Shown piece after piece: positions 60,790-64,000 of a stretch of DNA of 64,000 nt (its first letter is position 1; every line of letters starts with the position of its first letter). The translations under genes were made by a program, and so were the position numbers. The DNA is from Paramecium tetraurelia (Eukaryota; Ciliophora; Oligohymenophorea; Peniculida; Parameciidae), in the NCBI RefSeq assembly GCF_000165425.1, contig NW_001799017.1, forward strand, positions 124,001 through 188,000, read 5' to 3'. A model generated the notes under the pieces. That model had not been told where the DNA came from and ran no database searches. It worked only from the letters and a program-made list of their open reading frames with translations.

Positions 60790-62690
60790 TCATATATCAT
60801 TGTTAAGTTCTTATTCCATCTTATATGTTAAGCATAATCCCATTTTCTAGACCAATGCCAAGTAATTTCCTACATCCTATTCTTCATAAACTGCACAACA
60901 TGATGATGCTGATTACTCCACCAATAATTGAGGAGGTTTTGTCTCTGTAAAATCATACAAACCCACTTATTCCACTTATTTCTACTATATTTAATATCAT
61001 AACAATACTACATCAATATATGAAATCACCAAGATAGGCCATGTCTTTATGATCGACAACATGCAAATTTAACCAAACGAAACATCCTTAAATAATAGTA
61101 ACTCTCCTTCTCCTTTTTTATCATAAATCTTTATTTTATCTGCCAAACCCACAAATAATTTGGATTCATTAGTCAATATTTTATTCACTGTCTATTCCAA
61201 TCCTTCCATTTTGGTTAAATCTCCTGTAGTCTAATTCCAAATTTGAATTTAGTTGTTTCCCCCAATAAACAAGCATTTCCAATCGACATGAAATGCAGTT
61301 GCAGGTTCTTGCAACTATATCCTTTTCAACTCCTTCATTGTTTTCAAACACCAAACCTTTGCTATCATTTCTTGTCCTATACTGTATAATTATTCCTCCA
61401 CTGGACTAACCTAAATTGACAGTATTCCAGGCTTATCAATACTATGACTCCTACTCAAGCCTTCTTTAATTTTGATATTCCTTTCTCCTTCTGTTATTAA
61501 TTTAAAGATATTCCCTTTTTTGCTGGCTAGGTAAATATATCCAAGTTATTCATACGTATTGAAATATGCTAAATCTGTAAATTCTGCATCATTCTATATA
61601 GTAACAATCCCTTGAAGATTTTAATCCTTGCTGGAAATATCAAACATAGAAAACTTAGATCCAACTATCCCACAAATGATATATTAATTCATATAGAGCA
61701 TTTTAGTAAAATTTAATCCTCCAAGCATAAGTTGGAATTTCTTCTCTTCAGAAAATATCAGTGTCGTCTCTTTTTCTTATTAAATATCATTTTAAGGAGG
61801 TACTACAGGTTATCTCTAAATAAATACCTATTTAGTGTGGCATGTTGGAAATAAAAGTATTAGTATTTGATAATTTCTATTATTGTGGCATACCATCATC
61901 CATAATCTACATTAAAGATAGAACTTATTATTCATTAAATAAGGGTTAGACCTTATTAAAATGTTAAGTATCATTCTCTGATTCTATGAGATCTTTTGGG
62001 AATATGCTTGAAATACTCTTTTATAGAGTGTCATGCAATTGTTGAAATAATTTGGTAAATTTTCTAGTTGCACTTTAAAATTGCTAAACATCAATTTTCA
62101 TATTAGTAATTGATTCATCTGATAAGGACAATTATTGGGAAGGATCAATTTTCTTGATTGTGAATGAGAACAAGTCAGAATTTGGCATAAAGGATTCAAT
62201 TTGAGAGAGGAGACTGATAAAATTTTTATGAGATGGTTCTGATTCAAATTGCTATAAGATGAAACAGTAATTTAATAGTGAAGAACCAGAATGAGTCATC
62301 TAATGAAGGGACTACTTTGCACTAAATAAATTTGAAATGTACTTACTGTTGAATTGCTTATTTGATTTGATAGAACGTATTATAAAAGAATTTCTGAGAT
62401 TCAATTAGTGTTGCTTCGATTGAATCAAGATGAAGACTCAGTCTAAATGAAGAAGTGATTCAATACTCTAAATTCTATTATTTCAAAGTTTCTAAATTCT
62501 TGGTATCAATTTGATCTTTATACATCTTTATGAATCTGTTTAATGGAATTCTTTTGCAACTCTAATGATCTTATTAGCAATATGAACATAGCAATCGTCG
62601 ATTTTTGCATTCATGATCTATACAAACAATATTCAGAAACTCAGATTCATGTTCTGCTAATTCACAGGATGAATAATTATGGGGTTTCAT
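60790..62690 (-). CDS. B-box-like zinc finger and WD40 protein
   Basis: Member of a large Paramecium-type family with an N-terminal Cys/His segment and a C-terminal propeller. ATG 62690-62688; the segment CELAEHESEFLNIVCIDHEC, then LLCSYCQQDHQSC, is B-box-like. Helical middle part. WD40-type sequence is seen in the C-terminal half: EEQLYSIGQEMIAKVWCLKT, WKCLFIGGNNQIQIWNQTTG. The end is CAVYEEQDVGNYLALVQKMG, stop 60792-60790, 16 nt from the converging kelch stop. Introns were not all placed; length is about 600 residues. The first Cys/His set is complete for two zinc ions by count, but no RING precedes it. Probable scaffold; substrates unknown. Confidence 0.7.
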
Positions 62691-62754
62691 TTTAATTAAT
62701 AATAACTTTAAAGTAATGAAAATAATGAAAATGATAGATTTATATAAATGTTTA

Positions 62755-63704
62755 TCAAGCTTTTGTCTCAATTCTTTTCTTCCTCTATTAATTAGCATAA
62801 TATATATTGTTTTTAAACTTCTGTTTTAGAAAATTGATATCGTTTGCATTAGTATAATTTCGAGCTGAAGAGACCAATTTAATTTCAGGAAGAGGAGGAC
62901 AAACTACTTTTGGAGATATTTGTTTCCTCAAAGGAGAATTACTGTGCAATTGTCCATTCATCTCAGTCAGACTTTGACAAGACATGTAACTTAAGAAAGG
63001 ATTGCTATTTGTCAATTCTTTAGACTATAAAGTTTTCTCTGTTTTTTCATTAACATAACTCTAGATTGAAGCAAAGGGTTTTTTAGATTTTCGAGATATA
63101 TTTAAAACTACTTTAGGTTATTCAGGTTCGATGACCGATTATCTAATCTTCGTTTTTTTCACTTCCTATGATTACAGGAGAACAGGTTCTTCGATTGGTT
63201 ATTGGGATTATTAAAGCATTAATAATTAAATCTCGCTGTTCCTTTGATTATTAATACTGTTCTGATTCCCAATATTACGAAGTGTTGTTTAATGTTTAAT
63301 TAAGATACTCGACATGCGCTTAAAAAGAGTTTTCTTTCTCTCCTTTGTTTTCTGAATCTCAAGCAATAATATTTACTATTGCTAGACACAAGTCTTGGGA
63401 TATAAGCAATTAAGATGCATCTAATAACACAATTATTAAACTTCATTACTTGCTTCTCTGATAATGGTTCAATCCCACTCTTGCGTCGCTGTTATTTCCT
63501 ACTATGGTGAACAACTTTGAGATCGAAGCTTTTACTTACTCTATTTTATTCATTCTCCTGAGTCCGTATTCTTAGGCTTCTTAAGATTCTCATCCGACTG
63601 ATTGGTGACTCACTTTTGGGAATAGAACCAAAGTGACAATGCTAACTGTTACTTGACAGCAGATCGATTACTAAATCATTTAATTTTTGTACTTTTGGTT
63701 GCAT
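62755..63704 (-). CDS. Unknown basic disordered protein, 306 residues
   Basis: Not recognised. ATG 63704-63702, one 29-nt intron (GTAATGAAG...GTTATTAG) near 63440, stop 62757-62755. Rich in Ser, Arg, Lys, Gln and Asn throughout, with basic clusters (RMRILRSLRIRTQ, HHSRKQQRRKSG) and proline-directed Ser sites (SPISR, NSPLRKQISPK). One short helix (LLEIQKTKERKKTLFKRM). Probably largely unstructured; a phosphorylated cytoskeletal or nuclear protein is possible. Confidence 0.65.
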
Positions 63705-63811
63705 AGTTTTTGGAAAGGGTTTTATTTAAGGTTCTCTTGCTTCTACATTGGGTTTATTTTGAAGATTCCATTATCAAATTACTTAAAATTATAAATGTTT
63801 GAATTAAGCAA

Positions 63812-64000
63812 TCATTATATTGCTATAAGTTATTGATTCCATCTATTATTATTAGTTGATATATATAATAATTGAATCTTCTCTATTAGTAAGAATTATA
63901 TGTAGAATTCATGAGTTGTTAAACACAGAGATTTTGGTTGAAATCCCACTCTGAAAAAGACACAATATCTGCATTTCAAATGGTTAGGATAATTAGCTTA
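63812..64000 (-). CDS. Possible 3' end of a gene entering from the right edge
   Basis: A minus-strand TGA-only frame is open from base 64000 to TGA 63814-63812 (about 62 codons), including ANYPNHLKCRYCVFFRVG and a Leu/Ile-rich part. The Cys pair and Trp give it a coding look, but it is too short to be sure and may contain introns. Confidence 0.3.

Noticed and set aside
63930-63960. GGTTGAAATCCC resembling a tRNA T-arm
   Set aside because: The T-loop starts TTG, not TTC, and I found no matching acceptor stem, anticodon arm or D-arm around it.

Overview
The window is ciliate macronuclear DNA and most probably Paramecium. Three things show this directly. Long reading frames appear only when TAA and TAG are read as glutamine and TGA is the sole stop. 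Those frames are broken by very short introns, mostly 21-35 nt, beginning GTA or GT and ending TAG or AG. The DNA is AT-rich and densely packed, with genes often 10-200 nt apart on both strands. A standard-code reading therefore shreds nearly every real gene. Families also fit: a Paramecium-type truncated haemoglobin, an arginine-kinase-family phosphagen kinase and many ciliary or cortical proteins. All gene models below were made by eye, so exon borders of the less conserved genes are approximate.

Layout, 1-9 kb: a partial gene at the left edge, a cyclic-nucleotide-binding-like protein, coiled-coil and unknown proteins, and a CAMK-like kinase, almost all on the minus strand. 9-17.3 kb: a rearranged region. 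A block of about 1.3 kb occurs twice (9192-10577 and 14874-16148). The copies appear identical except for a 111-nt AT-rich segment bounded by TA that is present only in the first, which is what a retained internal eliminated sequence (IES) would look like. The first copy runs into a 150-N gap, and the second cuts off the 5' part of an EML-type WD40 gene. An intact gene with coiled coils and an ADP-ribosyltransferase-like domain spans the second copy, and a phosphagen kinase lies between the copies. 17.4-28 kb: PH-domain protein, FAN-like BEACH protein, coiled-coil protein, two MORN-repeat proteins, a divergent Ras-like GTPase, a second kinase with a DFN motif, and truncated haemoglobin.

28-36 kb: profilin, RAMP4/SERP1, a SAXO-like axonemal protein facing a PIERCE-like protein, an intronless fusion of phosphopantetheine adenylyltransferase with an HD phosphohydrolase, and unknown genes. 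36-47 kb: a large coiled-coil protein, a LIN54/tesmin-type CXC protein, and a large acylation-motif protein with a C2-like start, separated by AT-rich spacers. 48-64 kb: DHHC palmitoyltransferase, ANTH-domain endocytic adaptor, coiled-coil and zinc-ribbon-like proteins, SR-tailed DEAD-box helicase, third MORN protein, HMG-box protein, kelch protein, B-box/WD40 protein, and unknown genes reaching the right edge.

Shared themes are the cortex and cilia (MORN, EML, SAXO, PIERCE, phosphagen kinase, kelch, coiled coils), membrane traffic (BEACH, PH, GTPase, ANTH, DHHC, RAMP4) and signalling. Four proteins begin Met-Gly with nearby cysteines, a plausible dual-acylation signal, in a window that also encodes a palmitoyltransferase; nothing here shows that they interact. 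I found no rRNA, tRNA, CRISPR array, telomere repeat or retroelement that I could support.
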